Shown: positions 47,679-54,253 of the stretch, in pieces | Position numbering within the stretch: the stretch's first letter is position 1 | Layout: each line of letters starts with the position of its first letter | From: Elysia chlorotica | Lineage: Eukaryota > Mollusca > Gastropoda > Plakobranchidae | Direction: 5' to 3' | Assembly: GCA_003991915.1 (NCBI GenBank) | Contig: RQTK01000167.1 | Span: forward strand, 45,563-109,562 | Length of the DNA stretch: 64,000 nt | Notes under the pieces: model-generated | Seen by the model: the letters and a program-made list of their open reading frames with translations, nothing else | What the model was told of the DNA's origin: nothing | The model's database searches: none | Program-made: the position numbers and the translations under genes

Positions 47679-49719
47679 TTGTGATGTATAATCCTCACTT
47701 CTGATCCATCATAATTTTGTTTCAATGTGAAAAAGCATATTTTTTATTTAAACCACACAAAAATGATTATTTGCAAAATTGAAAAAAAAATTAAGCACAA
47801 TTTCTTTCAGATATGTCTACAACTCATAATTATACAACTACATGTATGGAGTAAAATGCTTATAAATATACCTCTCCCCCAAACACAACACACCTATCCT
47901 TAGCTGTTAAACAAGTACATTTGAAAGGATAAACTTGTCTTGAGCTTTATTTGTTACTTGGATTCATTTTCAACTAGAGTTTTGTAGTACTCCGGGCTGA
48001 TGAGCGGATGGTCTGAGATTAATGTATGTATGGGACTCCTCAGAAAATTGAGCGGATGCACAATTGTCCAAAAATATGATTTTTTCATTCAATCTAGTCA
48101 TACTCATCTTGATGAGCTTTAAACAAATTAATAAATTTAGAAGAAACTTTATAAGAGATTTGAAAGTACAATTTTTTTAGACGACATTGCTACCCTGAGA
48201 ATTTTCTTTCAATAACTTTGAAAAAAATCAAAAAGATAAAAGAGACATAGTTGTTCCGAGCACTTAAGAAAACAAAATTTGTTCCGTCCTTTTCTTGATT
48301 GAGCACCAAAAATCCTCCTTTTATTTTCCATAAAGATGCATTAAGACAGAACCCATAATTTATCCACATAATTATATTAATACTAGATCTAATCAATTTT
48401 ACTAGAATATTAAAAGGGTTATTTTCATATTGAAGTTCAAATAGACTACATTTATTATGACTAAGTCTACAGTGAAGTACAGGTTCATATTTCATTTCAA
48501 CAGCAATTTCAGGATCCTCAACAAAAAATGTAACTTTGTAAAATTCTTATTCCCTTAAAAAATGCTGATAGCAAAAAATCATACATGCATCATTACAACT
48601 TTCAAACAGTGTCCATGGCATACAAATACAAGAATCTCTTTCTCTTCGCTCCCCCAATGTAAACTTGGTTCAGAGTGGAAAGGCGTGATCTGTGCAATTT
48701 ATGTACACTGTCAGTAACATTTCATTATTAGCAGTTCAGAGATGGAGACTGACCGAAAATTAGCTGTAAAAAGTGCAGTTGATATTAAAAGCTTAAATTG
48801 CACTAGAAATAGTGTTTCTTTCCAAACATTGCTGTACACACTTCATATTAGAGTGTTTACTCCCAAATAATGTGCATCGCAATATTTTATTTGACACTGT
48901 ATATAATCATTCTTGAGACCTAGAAAACTTAAAAATGGAGAGAACTGCTTTCTTTGACAGTCTGATCAAAGAATTTTATTTGAACAAAAATCTTTTTTTA
49001 TGATACATCTATCGCAAAATTTGGATAGAAACTATATCGTGGGTATCAAAAAATTTTCAACAGAACTACATATTGCAAGCAGTATTGAAGAAGGAAGACT
49101 GCATATAGCATGAACAGCAAAATTGGTCAGAAAAGTGTGTAGCAATATTGAGGCAGAAATGCTATATAAAATGCAAACTGACACTCCCTAAACATGCACC
49201 ATTTATTATGGAATGCTAAAACATAACAAAAAGTTGTATTTTAGCAGACTTATAATGTTTACAGCACTACGTACGATCTGAAGATGTGAGAGACTCTGTG
49301 ATAAGGACAGGCAGGGGCAAGCCGACAGATTCTATTCTATGTTGTGTCGTTTCTTCAATAAGCTGCGGACCATGGAAAGACTGGCTTGCCAAGGCCGACT
49401 GATTTCTGAAGAGTGAAACAAAAAAATTTAAGAAGAATTAAACAGAACAGAACATTTATAAGAAGAAAGATGACTAGATTAATGACTTAGAGTGCATTCT
49501 TAACTTTATGAGTGATAAGCCAACAAGGATTTTATTCAAACTGAGCAAGATCTGAAAGTACCTTTAAAGTCACACATGGCCACATAAAAATGATTTTAAC
49601 TCTTACCTTAGACCTCGTCTAGGAGTTGCATTTCTAGATCTGTTTGCAGAGTTCCTGGATTGTATTAATGAGAGTGATGTAGACTTTGATGACTTTGCAG
49701 GTGTTCTTGGAGAAAACAT
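10576..49719 (-). CDS. NUP133: Nucleoporin NUP133, complete gene, 34 coding exons
   Basis: Scaffold nucleoporin of the Y-complex (Nup107-160 complex), which builds the outer rings of the nuclear pore. The joined exons give 1146 codons plus TAA, close to the 1156 residues of the human protein, and every junction preserves frame. Residues about 60-480 form the N-terminal beta-propeller; residues about 490-1146 form the alpha-helical solenoid that meets Nup107 near its C-terminus. The ALPS membrane-curvature loop is visible at residues 230-248 ([16 protein letters not shown]). Family signatures include [35 protein letters not shown] and [11 protein letters not shown]. The start ATG at 49719 is chosen because it begins the MFSPRTP motif typical of the family and has A at -3. 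Introns are GT-AG except introns 9 and 28 (GC-AG). No damage is seen. I identified it from the joined protein, and I am very sure of the family. Confidence 0.96.
11254..11339 (-). CDS. NUP133: NUP133 coding exon 33
   Basis: Residues 1071-1099 plus 1 nt; [16 protein letters not shown]. Acceptor TATCCTCAG. The donor GTGGTG is non-consensus; it is chosen because only phase 1 joins the last exon in frame. The alternative GTATAT would break the frame. Confidence 0.84.
11930..12560 (+). mobile_element. DIRS/Gypsy-like reverse transcriptase remnant in NUP133 intron 32
   Basis: Antisense to NUP133. A frame at 12104-12304 contains [20 protein letters not shown], resembling the conserved stretch just upstream of the RT palm in DIRS-type and related elements. 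Farther on, in another frame (about 12436-12500), [20 protein letters not shown] resembles the first RT block. Frameshifts and stops separate the pieces, so it is dead. Superfamily assignment is tentative. Confidence 0.55.
12738..12800 (-). repeat. Tail of an L2/RTE-like LINE or SINE
   Basis: Minus strand reads GTGCTATATAAATGCCATG followed by TGTTGTTATTATT, the familiar GCGCTATA-AAATG-(ATT)n 3' tail. The same tail recurs on the plus strand at 15640-15708. Confidence 0.5.
13221..13285 (-). CDS. NUP133: NUP133 coding exon 32
   Basis: Residues 1050-1070 plus 2 nt; [17 protein letters not shown]. Acceptor TCAACCAG, donor GTTTGT. Confidence 0.93.
13442..13840. mobile_element. Pogo/Tigger-like element, copy 2 (internally deleted), NUP133 intron 31
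   Basis: Homologous to the reverse complement of 9663-10489: starts CAGCGGAAACCTCATAATTC, shares TTTGCTTAAAACTG and CCTATTGGTGGTGTGAG-type blocks, and ends GTTTCCACTA followed by TA. About half the length of copy 1, lacking the half nearer copy 1's left end. Confidence 0.8.
14438..14518 (-). CDS. NUP133: NUP133 coding exon 31
   Basis: Residues 1023-1049; [17 protein letters not shown]. Acceptor TTCCCATAG, donor GTAAGT. Confidence 0.94.
14975..15175 (-). repeat. SINE-like repeat with a tRNA-type B box
   Basis: Minus strand contains GGTTCGATGCC (around 15105-15119), a match to the RNA polymerase III B box. Flanking blocks are shared with 9275-9530. Confidence 0.5.
15560..15708 (+). repeat. 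L2/RTE-like LINE or SINE tail in NUP133 intron 30
   Basis: Reads AAAGCGCATAGAGAGCTAAG, then GCGCTATAAAAATGTCATTT and (ATT)n, the typical 3' end of this class of retroelement. Confidence 0.55.
15752..15808 (-). CDS. NUP133: NUP133 coding exon 30
   Basis: Residues 1004-1022; ends [11 protein letters not shown]. Acceptor CTTCCACAG, donor GTACAA; phase 0. Confidence 0.91.
16173..16234 (-). CDS. NUP133: NUP133 coding exon 29
   Basis: Residues 983-1003; [20 protein letters not shown]. Acceptor TTTTTCTAG, donor GTAAAT. Confidence 0.91.
16737..16812 (-). CDS. NUP133: NUP133 coding exon 28, GC donor
   Basis: Residues 958-982 plus 1 nt; [18 protein letters not shown]. Acceptor GTAACAG. Donor AG|GCAAGT; the nearby GTATGA would put a stop at the start of the next exon. 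Confidence 0.92.
17088..17147 (-). CDS. NUP133: NUP133 coding exon 27
   Basis: Residues 938-957; [20 protein letters not shown]. Acceptor CTTTTTTAG, donor GTAAAT. Confidence 0.93.
17780..19085. repeat. Degenerate tandem repeat of about 55-65 bp units, split by a 1-kb element
   Basis: Units share AAACCATATATATGAAGTAATGAGAGTT and CCTTTTTCAGGTTAGT blocks (read in parts); copies lie at about 17780-17950 and 19006-19085. The intervening segment is the inserted element at 17953-18999. Confidence 0.7.
17953..18999. mobile_element. Novel inverted-repeat DNA element, copy A, NUP133 intron 26
   Basis: Begins CATAGCTGCCAACTTTTGAG and ends GCAGCTATG, giving a 9-bp inverted terminus. It is flanked on both sides by CATATA (17947-17952 and 19000-19005) and interrupts a tandem repeat, so the insertion site can be reconstructed. 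The interior is non-coding. The CTGCCAAC end resembles hAT termini, but hAT would give an 8-bp duplication, so the superfamily is open. Confidence 0.7.
19103..19227 (-). CDS. NUP133: NUP133 coding exon 26
   Basis: Residues 896-937; [20 protein letters not shown]. Acceptor GTACTTAAG. Of two possible donors only GTCAGT keeps the frame with exon 27. Confidence 0.92.
19624..19663 (-). CDS. NUP133: NUP133 coding exon 25 (40-nt microexon)
   Basis: Residues 883-895 plus 1 nt; [13 protein letters not shown] matches the family order between exons 24 and 26. Acceptor CATTTTCAG, donor GTAATC. Confidence 0.92.
20269..21755. mobile_element. Candidate second pogo/Tigger-like element, NUP133 intron 24
   Basis: Left end CAGTGGAACA preceded by TA (20267-20268); right end is the complement of CAGTAGAACA followed by TA (21756-21757). 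Only about 10 bp of inverted repeat match, so the pairing of these two ends is tentative. The right end alone (CAGTAGAACACACTTAAACC on the minus strand) looks like a genuine Tigger-type terminus. Confidence 0.35.
21375..21564. repeat. Two-copy tandem repeat, 95-bp period
   Basis: AGTGATGCAACAATGCTT begins each copy (21375 and 21470) and CTGTAA closes each. About 70-75 percent identity by eye. Confidence 0.75.
22060..22193 (-). CDS. NUP133: NUP133 coding exon 24
   Basis: Residues 838-882; [20 protein letters not shown], one of the best conserved solenoid segments. Acceptor GTTGTTATAG, donor GTTAGT. Confidence 0.96.
22779..23004 (-). CDS. NUP133: NUP133 coding exon 23
   Basis: Residues 763-837 plus 1 nt; [16 protein letters not shown], then a charged helix. 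Acceptor TTTTTCCAG, donor GTGAGT. The reading frame stays open a few codons past the donor. Confidence 0.94.
23688..23816 (-). CDS. NUP133: NUP133 coding exon 22
   Basis: Residues 720-762; [20 protein letters not shown]. Acceptor TATCCCTAG, donor GTTTGG; phase 0. Confidence 0.94.
24629..24748 (-). CDS. NUP133: NUP133 coding exon 21
   Basis: Residues 680-719; ends [13 protein letters not shown]. Acceptor CAATTTTAG, donor GTGAGT; 40 codons, phase 0. Confidence 0.93.
24851..25007. repeat. (AT)n followed by (GA)n microsatellite
   Basis: About 26 bp of AT repeat, then imperfect GA repeat, in NUP133 intron 20. Confidence 0.97.
25158..26110. mobile_element. Novel inverted-repeat DNA element, copy B, NUP133 intron 20
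   Basis: Shares both end regions with copy A: CATAGCTTCCAACTTTTGAG at the left, and near the right end GGGACACCC, then ACATATTTTTTCAACCA and ACTAAATATGTATTAT. The middle differs and the right terminus is missing or eroded. Confidence 0.65.
26214..26313 (-). CDS. NUP133: NUP133 coding exon 20
   Basis: Residues 646-679; [17 protein letters not shown]. Acceptor TGGACCAG, donor GTTAGT. A 1-kb repeat copy ends about 100 bp downstream of its donor. Confidence 0.93.
26881..26990 (-). CDS. NUP133: NUP133 coding exon 19
   Basis: Residues 610-645 plus 2 nt; [20 protein letters not shown]. Acceptor GTTACATAG, donor GTAAGC. Confidence 0.94.
27812..28558. mobile_element. hAT-like non-autonomous DNA transposon, NUP133 intron 18
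   Basis: Left end GGGGTGGAAC at 27812-27821, right end GTTCCACCCCTG to 28558: inverted termini with CAGGGGTGGAAC as the fuller form (the first two bases are missing at the left). Flanked by the 8-bp direct repeat CTATAAAA (27804-27811 and 28559-28566), the duplication size expected of hAT elements. The 747-bp interior has no transposase and contains the (GA)n array at 28091-28173. Confidence 0.75.
28091..28173. repeat. (GA)n microsatellite
   Basis: About 40 GA units inside the hAT-like element; gives spurious Ser-Leu and Arg-Glu frames. Confidence 0.97.
28762..28871 (-). CDS. NUP133: NUP133 coding exon 18
   Basis: Residues 573-609; [18 protein letters not shown]. Acceptor CTTACCAG, donor GTAATG. 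Confidence 0.94.
30740..30896 (-). CDS. NUP133: NUP133 coding exon 17
   Basis: Residues 521-572 plus 1 nt; [16 protein letters not shown] is a strongly conserved family motif. Acceptor TTATCCCAG, donor GTTTAC (weak but in frame). Confidence 0.94.
31531..31585 (+). repeat. LINE/SINE-type 3' tail
   Basis: GTAAAGCGCTTTGAGCTTTG, then AAAGCGCTCAAGAAATAAAG and ATTATTAA: a stem-loop 3' end common in L2/RTE-mobilised repeats, in NUP133 intron 16. Confidence 0.5.
32445..32840 (-). pseudogene. RTE-type retrotransposon endonuclease remnant, NUP133 intron 16
   Basis: Minus-strand frames contain [15 protein letters not shown] (GLSEVRW at 32745-32765) and, farther along, [16 protein letters not shown] and [14 protein letters not shown] (MGDLNAM at 32464-32484). 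These are in the order of the AP-endonuclease domain of RTE-like non-LTR elements, where SEVRW and MGDFNA carry active-site residues. In-frame stops and a frame change show it is dead. No RT is seen. Confidence 0.7.
33462..33566 (-). CDS. NUP133: NUP133 coding exon 16
   Basis: Residues 486-520; [15 protein letters not shown], first solenoid helices. Acceptor ATTCACAG, donor GTAAAT; phase 0. Confidence 0.92.
33644..34881. mobile_element. piggyBac-like TTAA-flanked candidate filling NUP133 intron 15
   Basis: CCCAT at 33644-33648 preceded by TTAA (33640-33643); ATGGG at 34877-34881 followed by TTAA (34882-34885). TTAA duplications with CCC ends are typical of piggyBac relatives. The inverted match is short (about 10 bp including TTAA), so this is a candidate only. 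It would make up 1238 of the 1423 bp of the intron. Confidence 0.4.
34060..34140 (-). repeat. tRNA-like SINE fragment
   Basis: Minus strand contains GGTTCAACCC (around 34074-34083) within GGTCGAAGGTTCAACCCTCA, a B-box match. No cloverleaf was confirmed, so not called a tRNA gene. Confidence 0.4.
34990..35041 (-). CDS. NUP133: NUP133 coding exon 15
   Basis: Residues 468-485; [15 protein letters not shown], the linker leaving the propeller. Acceptor TCTCTCCAG, donor GTGAGT. Confidence 0.91.
35437..35512 (-). CDS. NUP133: NUP133 coding exon 14
   Basis: Residues 443-467 plus 2 nt; [18 protein letters not shown], last propeller blade. Acceptor ACCACTAG, donor GTGATT. Phase requirements on both sides fix these borders. 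Confidence 0.89.
35787..35846 (-). CDS. NUP133: NUP133 coding exon 13
   Basis: Residues 423-442 plus 1 nt; [13 protein letters not shown]. Acceptor TCATCTCAG, donor GTAACT. Confidence 0.91.
36541..36617. repeat. AGATCT/CTAGAT hexamer cluster
   Basis: Self-complementary array built from CTAGATCTAGAT; similar clusters recur at 54083-54216 and smaller ones elsewhere. Confidence 0.85.
36881..36965. repeat. (GA)n microsatellite
   Basis: About 42 uninterrupted GA units in NUP133 intron 12. Confidence 0.98.
37490..37785. mobile_element. Possible short inverted-repeat element, NUP133 intron 12
   Basis: ATGGGTAGTAA near 37493 is found inverted near 37773. About 295 bp lie between the ends and no coding sequence is seen. 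No convincing target duplication. Confidence 0.3.
37859..37961 (-). CDS. NUP133: NUP133 coding exon 12
   Basis: Residues 389-422 plus 1 nt; [20 protein letters not shown]. Acceptor TTTTCCCAG, donor GTAAGT. Confidence 0.94.
38371..38447 (-). CDS. NUP133: NUP133 coding exon 11
   Basis: Residues 363-388; [14 protein letters not shown]. Acceptor follows a T-run (TTTTTTTCAG), donor GTAAGT; phase 0 at the end. Confidence 0.93.
38606..38673 (-). CDS. NUP133: NUP133 coding exon 10
   Basis: Residues 340-362 plus 1 nt; [20 protein letters not shown]. Acceptor TTTCTGCAG, donor GTAAGA. Confidence 0.94.
40668..40768 (+). pseudogene. Possible C-terminal end of an RTE-like ORF, NUP133 intron 9
   Basis: A frame reads [13 protein letters not shown], one stop, then [15 protein letters not shown] and a terminal TGA. 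A WxxMVxxAxxHGT-type ending is common in invertebrate RTE-like polyproteins. Short, so tentative. Confidence 0.35.
41304..41365 (-). CDS. NUP133: NUP133 coding exon 9, GC donor
   Basis: Residues 320-339 plus 2 nt; [15 protein letters not shown]. Acceptor AATCTACAG. The donor is AG|GCAAGT rather than GT; using it keeps the frame into exon 10. Confidence 0.92.
41651..41710 (-). CDS. NUP133: NUP133 coding exon 8
   Basis: Residues 300-319; [15 protein letters not shown], the propeller-inserted helix region. Acceptor TTATTGCAG, donor GTAAGT. Confidence 0.92.
43406..43540 (-). CDS. NUP133: NUP133 coding exon 7
   Basis: Residues 255-299. An acidic loop [12 protein letters not shown] (residues 264-275) precedes the blade [20 protein letters not shown]. 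Acceptor CTCTCTCAG, donor GTAAGA; phase 0. Confidence 0.94.
44214..44324 (-). CDS. NUP133: NUP133 coding exon 6 with ALPS motif
   Basis: Residues 218-254. [16 protein letters not shown] corresponds to the amphipathic lipid-packing sensor of vertebrate NUP133, which recognises curved membrane at the pore. Acceptor TTTTTACAG, donor GTGAGT. Confidence 0.94.
45850..45915 (-). CDS. NUP133: NUP133 coding exon 5
   Basis: Residues 196-217; [20 protein letters not shown]. Acceptor CTTATCAG, donor GTGAGA; phase 0. Confidence 0.93.
46759..46986 (-). CDS. NUP133: NUP133 coding exon 4
   Basis: Residues 120-195; contains [20 protein letters not shown], the most recognisable NUP133 propeller motif. Acceptor CTTACAG, donor GTAAGG; 76 codons, phase 0 at both ends. 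Confidence 0.96.
47356..47468 (-). CDS. NUP133: NUP133 coding exon 3
   Basis: Residues 82-119; [19 protein letters not shown] is a typical propeller blade of the family. Acceptor GATCAACAG, donor GTAAGC; ends in phase 0. Confidence 0.93.
47627..47677. repeat. (TAA)n microsatellite
   Basis: About 16 ATA/TAA units in NUP133 intron 2. Confidence 0.95.
49275..49405 (-). CDS. NUP133: NUP133 coding exon 2
   Basis: Residues 38-81 plus 1 nt; includes [18 protein letters not shown], the entry to the beta-propeller. Acceptor CTCTTCAG, donor GTACGT. The downstream intron of about 1.8 kb has no recognised gene. Confidence 0.93.
49607..49719 (-). CDS. NUP133: NUP133 coding exon 1
   Basis: Residues 1-37 plus 2 nt; starts [16 protein letters not shown], a Ser/Arg-rich disordered tail. 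Donor GTAAGA. The 5' UTR part probably extends to an AG near 49778. Confidence 0.92.
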
Positions 49720-50279
49720 GATCCTTGTTTTGGGGTGTATTTGCTTTTTGCTAAAAGCACTCTATCTTTATTCAATATCTGGATTCATAAATAATACATT
49801 TACGAATTAAAACATAACTGCAAAACCTTAAGTTTTAAAGCTAATATAAATGTATATAGTTTCTGAATTGCGGCAAGAATATCCTTAAAAATATTTCTAT
49901 TCAACATGAACCCAAAAAACCTTAAAATTAGGTAAACTATTACATAACTATAAATCACCAGAAAAAAAGAAAGTTCTAATCAATTTATCATTTCTGATTT
50001 TAATCATAAATATTCATGCATCATTGCAATCTAGATCTAGGTTTTTAAAGTAAACATTTTATGGTTGTCTTCTAAAGATTATTTACAAAAAGTCTAACTC
50101 TAAGAGAGATGTAGTTTTCATCTTTGGTTGGTGAAGCTGTCTAGAAGTTTGACATCTTTTCTAGAGATGTTACAATGTCATATATTGTACTTCCTGTCAT
50201 TTTGTCAACAAAGGGTGGGAAGTACTATATAAATTGGACACTGAAAGATCCTAGATCTACACAGCAAAGAAAACCCCAC

Positions 50280-50640
50280 ACTAAAAGCGAGATGCTTTGG
50301 ACATGGCAAGTCACATTATAGATTAATACTGACACTGACCCAACCAGAAGGAAAAAAGTGGCAGCTGGAGCAGGGATCAAACTTTACCCTTAGACGAAGC
50401 AAACACTCCAGCCTTGGAGTTAGACAACCATGACATGCCCTTACATCTAGCCCCCTTGTCAATTTTTTTGTAGTTTAAAAGAGAATCAAAAGCTCTTAGT
50501 TTTTCTCTCTTAGGTCCCAAAGAAGGATCCTATAAGAGGACAAGTCGCTTTCTAATACTAACAATCTAACATGACAATTTTACATGCTACACACATCCAT
50601 CGGCAGTGCGGTGATACCAGCACTCCTGTCTCAGCCCCCC
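50280..50640. repeat. Dispersed SINE-like repeat fragments
   Basis: Blocks such as AAGTCACATTATAG, ACTGACACTGACCCAACCAG and GCAGGGATCAAACTTTACCC resemble the family at 9275-9530 and 14975-15175. Borders uncertain. Confidence 0.4.
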
Positions 50641-51028
50641 CAATTTTTGCCAAACCAGTACAATATCTTTATAAATAGGCCTAGTCAATCTCTGATTCAT
50701 TACTTTTACTATCAAGGTAAATTTAAACCTTAAAATTTGAACAAGAGTGTCCTGGATCTAGATCTAGATTCTATATAATTGAGATCTGAAATCTAACACT
50801 TTAGAAGGGTCTGTCAGGCTTACACCTTGATAAAAAAATACAATATCTTAAGACAAGTGGTAAGATTGCCACAATCTTGATGCTTAGGAGTACAACGTCG
50901 TGCTAACCTACAAGACTGTAAGTTCTCTTTTTTTAACTAAAAAAGCCTCATTCTCCTTTTCACGAGTCAGAAGTAAGCTACCTGTATCACGTCGACAGTA
51001 CTTACAGCCACTAGACTCTACAGAAGAA

Positions 51029-51144
51029 TGCACAAACATTACGTAGCTTACGTCTCGTCGTAAGCCTTCTTATTTTTTATATTGTAATAATTGTTACGAC
51101 GAGACATAAGCTAGATCTATCTAGATCTACGTCTTGTTTGTGCA
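51029..51144. repeat. Large interrupted inverted repeat in NUP133 intron 1 (5' UTR)
   Basis: Inner arms of 19 bp (51045-51063 and 51094-51112) pair with one mismatch around a 30-nt loop; outer arms of 16 bp (51029-51044 and 51129-51144) pair with about two mismatches. On the right the arms are separated by a 16-nt AGATCT-type block that has no partner on the left. Confidence 0.8.
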
Positions 51145-51327
51145 GTCAACACTAGATTTAGTTCTATAGCAGGAAAGTGTCTCCGCGCCCGACCTCCAAA
51201 TGATAATAAAAAATATTGAAAACTGCGCCAGATTATCATAGAATCACGAGCATTCAACAAAAAAGTCCTGTTAACTATTGTCAACTAGAAATCTAGATCT
51301 CTAGGCCTACTGCCCTACTCAACTTAC

Positions 51328-51385
51328 CGGGTTCTAACTCAAGGAAAGCGCCATGTTCTATCGAATCGAAACGTCAGTCGTCAGT
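51328..51385 (-). other. NUP133: Probable NUP133 first, non-coding exon
   Basis: A consensus donor (G|GTAAGTT, minus strand) ends a short GC-richer segment upstream of the coding start. It would be spliced to the exon carrying the ATG, whose acceptor is probably near 49779. The transcription start is not visible; no TATA box was recognised. The segment carries a six-codon upstream ORF (51354 down to 51334). Confidence 0.45.
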
Positions 51386-51890
51386 CGTCATGTATGTAGA
51401 TATATCGTTCCAGATTTTCAGATTGACTCTTAGTAGATATGGTTGCCAATTGAAAAAGGGCACGGTATTAATAATCACTCTGTAGAGTTTTATTATTTTA
51501 AGTATTTTGATACATTTTTAAGTTTATACAAGCACGGTGCATTTACCCTCAAGATGGGAATTTGATCGAGGTTTATCCATTGTATCGAGTACTGCAAAAG
51601 TTCGAAAACCATTAGGAAAAAGCTATTTTTCCGGTGACCGGGAAAAAAGCTGATAGTCTATTCCTCCGGTAAACGGACAGATAGCCAATATTATGTTATT
51701 CCACCACTAGCAGGAAAAATAGCCAAAAGGCATAGATTTGTATTTAACTTAGTTATATATCTATGCCAAAAGGCTATTCCTCCGGCAGCCTTAGGTTGGA
51801 GAACTTGGAATTGCTTGGTAATCCAATATTGGTTGTGAATACTGCCTCAGATGGAACCATATGATGTGCTTAAATCTGAAAGTGGCACAA

Positions 51891-52083
<193 letters not shown>

Positions 52084-52084
<1 letters not shown>

Positions 52085-54082
52085 ATGGCCTAGGTCTCCT
52101 CAGCCTGCCCCGTGTGTGGCAGCACATAAAATTATCAGTTGTCATAGTATAGCCTATGAAGTGCTGATGTTAGACATTAATACAAATTCAACTTTTTTTC
52201 CTTATCAGTCCTCCTCATCCTCGCCATCACATACCTAGTTCGCACTCGCCTCCCTTCTCACGTTTCTTTTTCTTTTGTCATTCCCCTTCTCCTCCTTGCA
52301 ACTTTGCTCTCTTTTTTTACCTTCTCCACCCCTGTACACGTACCATAGTAATGGATAGGTTTTAGATTTTAGATTAGATTAGATCGTAATGGATAGTAAC
52401 CTACATCACTGATATAAGCTTCAGACACTCTAAATATATATATACAGTGATATAAAGTTAGCAAGTGTTCTTCGAGCTATTCCCATGATATTATTGTTTG
52501 TTTTTGTTTTGTTTGGTGGAATCCTTTGTGTTGCCTAGTTACTACATTGTACTTCAATTTTGTCACCCGTTACCCGCGCCAGTCCGTACCGTCTACTTGA
52601 CGGAATAACTATTTTACAATAGAAACCCGTAGCGCGCATGGAGTGGATCCGGCCCGTGTTCATCCACAGCAAACGCCAATGTACGTCAAAAAATCCCACG
52701 GGAGCAAGTTAAACGCTGCGCTTATTTTGGTCCATTGACGGACATGAATTCCTGATGGATTTTCAAAACACTTTTTTTTTTAATCTTATCTTAGAAGTGA
52801 TAGCATTAGTTGGAATCAGCATCGAAAAGTACATTTAAAAAACGCGTCAACGTCGTGATTTGTACATGATTTTTTCATTAACCACGCTGGATATAGAAAA
52901 TGGCGCCCATTGCTCCACCAGCGCGACTTTGAACTATCATTTTTCACCTTCCCCTCAAGATTCTATCACTTTTTGCTTGACTATACTGAACCAGTTTACC
53001 TAAATCTTGCATAGGCGTAAAAATAACACACAGACAACACCATCAAAAGGAAAAATCAGTGACACTGATCGTATTCTTTGAACATACTACTTTAATACAG
53101 TAGTTTGATACAAAACCTCTTGTTCACACCATTGATTGGGGATTTTTTATTAATGCAGTAGAAAAAAGGCGAACATTGTATGACAAAATATTAATTCGAG
53201 AAAAGGACGCGATGCTGAGTTGAATCAGAATCTTTGTATCTGGAAAAACCAAAATAACGTATTCTGTTTTGACGGTCCATCTATTCATATGTGCGCGAGA
53301 TCGTATCATAAACTCACACGTTATTCCGTCTCGTACGTTCACGCCCGTACAAAAGATGTATGCATTCGGTGTGGGGGGGGGGGGGGGGGCAGGGCTCAGA
53401 TCTAGCACCATGAGACGAGGCGAGAAAAGAGGTGGCCTGTTTTTAGGCCTCTACTCTATTTACTGTAACACTTTTCCTATGAAATAAATTCTCAATCCCC
53501 AAAAAGGGAAGCTTGTGCAAGATGGTACGACATCCACTGTGTTTCTACGTTTAGACTGGCCTAATCAACTGAATCACTGATGCGTTGCAGCTGACGCTCA
53601 AAATTAAATACTTGTTGCCAGACAATATTTCCTGACTTGCTTTTTTGTTGAAGGGAGAAGGCGAAGTAGTAATATTGTAGTGTGTATTGCAGTATGTTTA
53701 CTATCATATACCAATACTTTATTATGTTTTGTTGTTGATAAAAAAAAATTTGGCATTTTTGGCATTTTCAAGCTGCGAATCTGGCATCCGTGGGAAAACA
53801 ACATCTGCCATCTGGCAACCCAAAATAGCAACAAACGAACAAAGTACCTTGGCGCCAAAATTTCGTTTAGGACTACTTCAAGAAGCAGACAGAAAATCAG
53901 AAATTAATAAACACAAATACAGTTTTAAAAATTAGGCAACTAAACTTAGAGTTAGAGGGGAAAAGACTTTCTCTGACTTCTCCAAAGTGACTGGCAAGCT
54001 GAATTTTGGCCTCAGGGCCATCGAACTGCACCATAGATCTATAAGTTGTAAAACGGTTGAATTTATTTATTGTTTTAATCGA
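52084..54082. other. Intergenic sequence between NUP133 and the unknown gene
   Basis: No supported gene. The 52600-52760 part is less AT-rich and could hold promoter or first-exon sequence for the gene at 55901, but nothing diagnostic is seen. A poly-G run lies at about 53371-53389. Confidence 0.4.
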
Positions 54083-54253
54083 CTAGATCTAGATCTAGCT
54101 TCTAGATTAGATCTATAGACCAATCTAGAGATCCTGGCGGTTACTCTAAGAGCTAGATTAGATCTAGAAATATAGATCTATTTCGATCTGTATTTTTTTT
54201 TCTAGATCTAGATTAGTCCTTCAATATCAATATTGGGGGGGGGGGGGGGGGGG
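54083..54253. repeat. AGATCT/CTAGAT cluster followed by poly-G
   Basis: At least six CTAGATCTAGAT-type blocks in 134 bp (54083-54216), then a run of about 20 G at 54234-54253. Confidence 0.85.

Noticed and set aside
52600-52760. First exon or promoter of the gene at 55901
   Set aside because: Higher GC only; no donor, start or motif specific enough to call.
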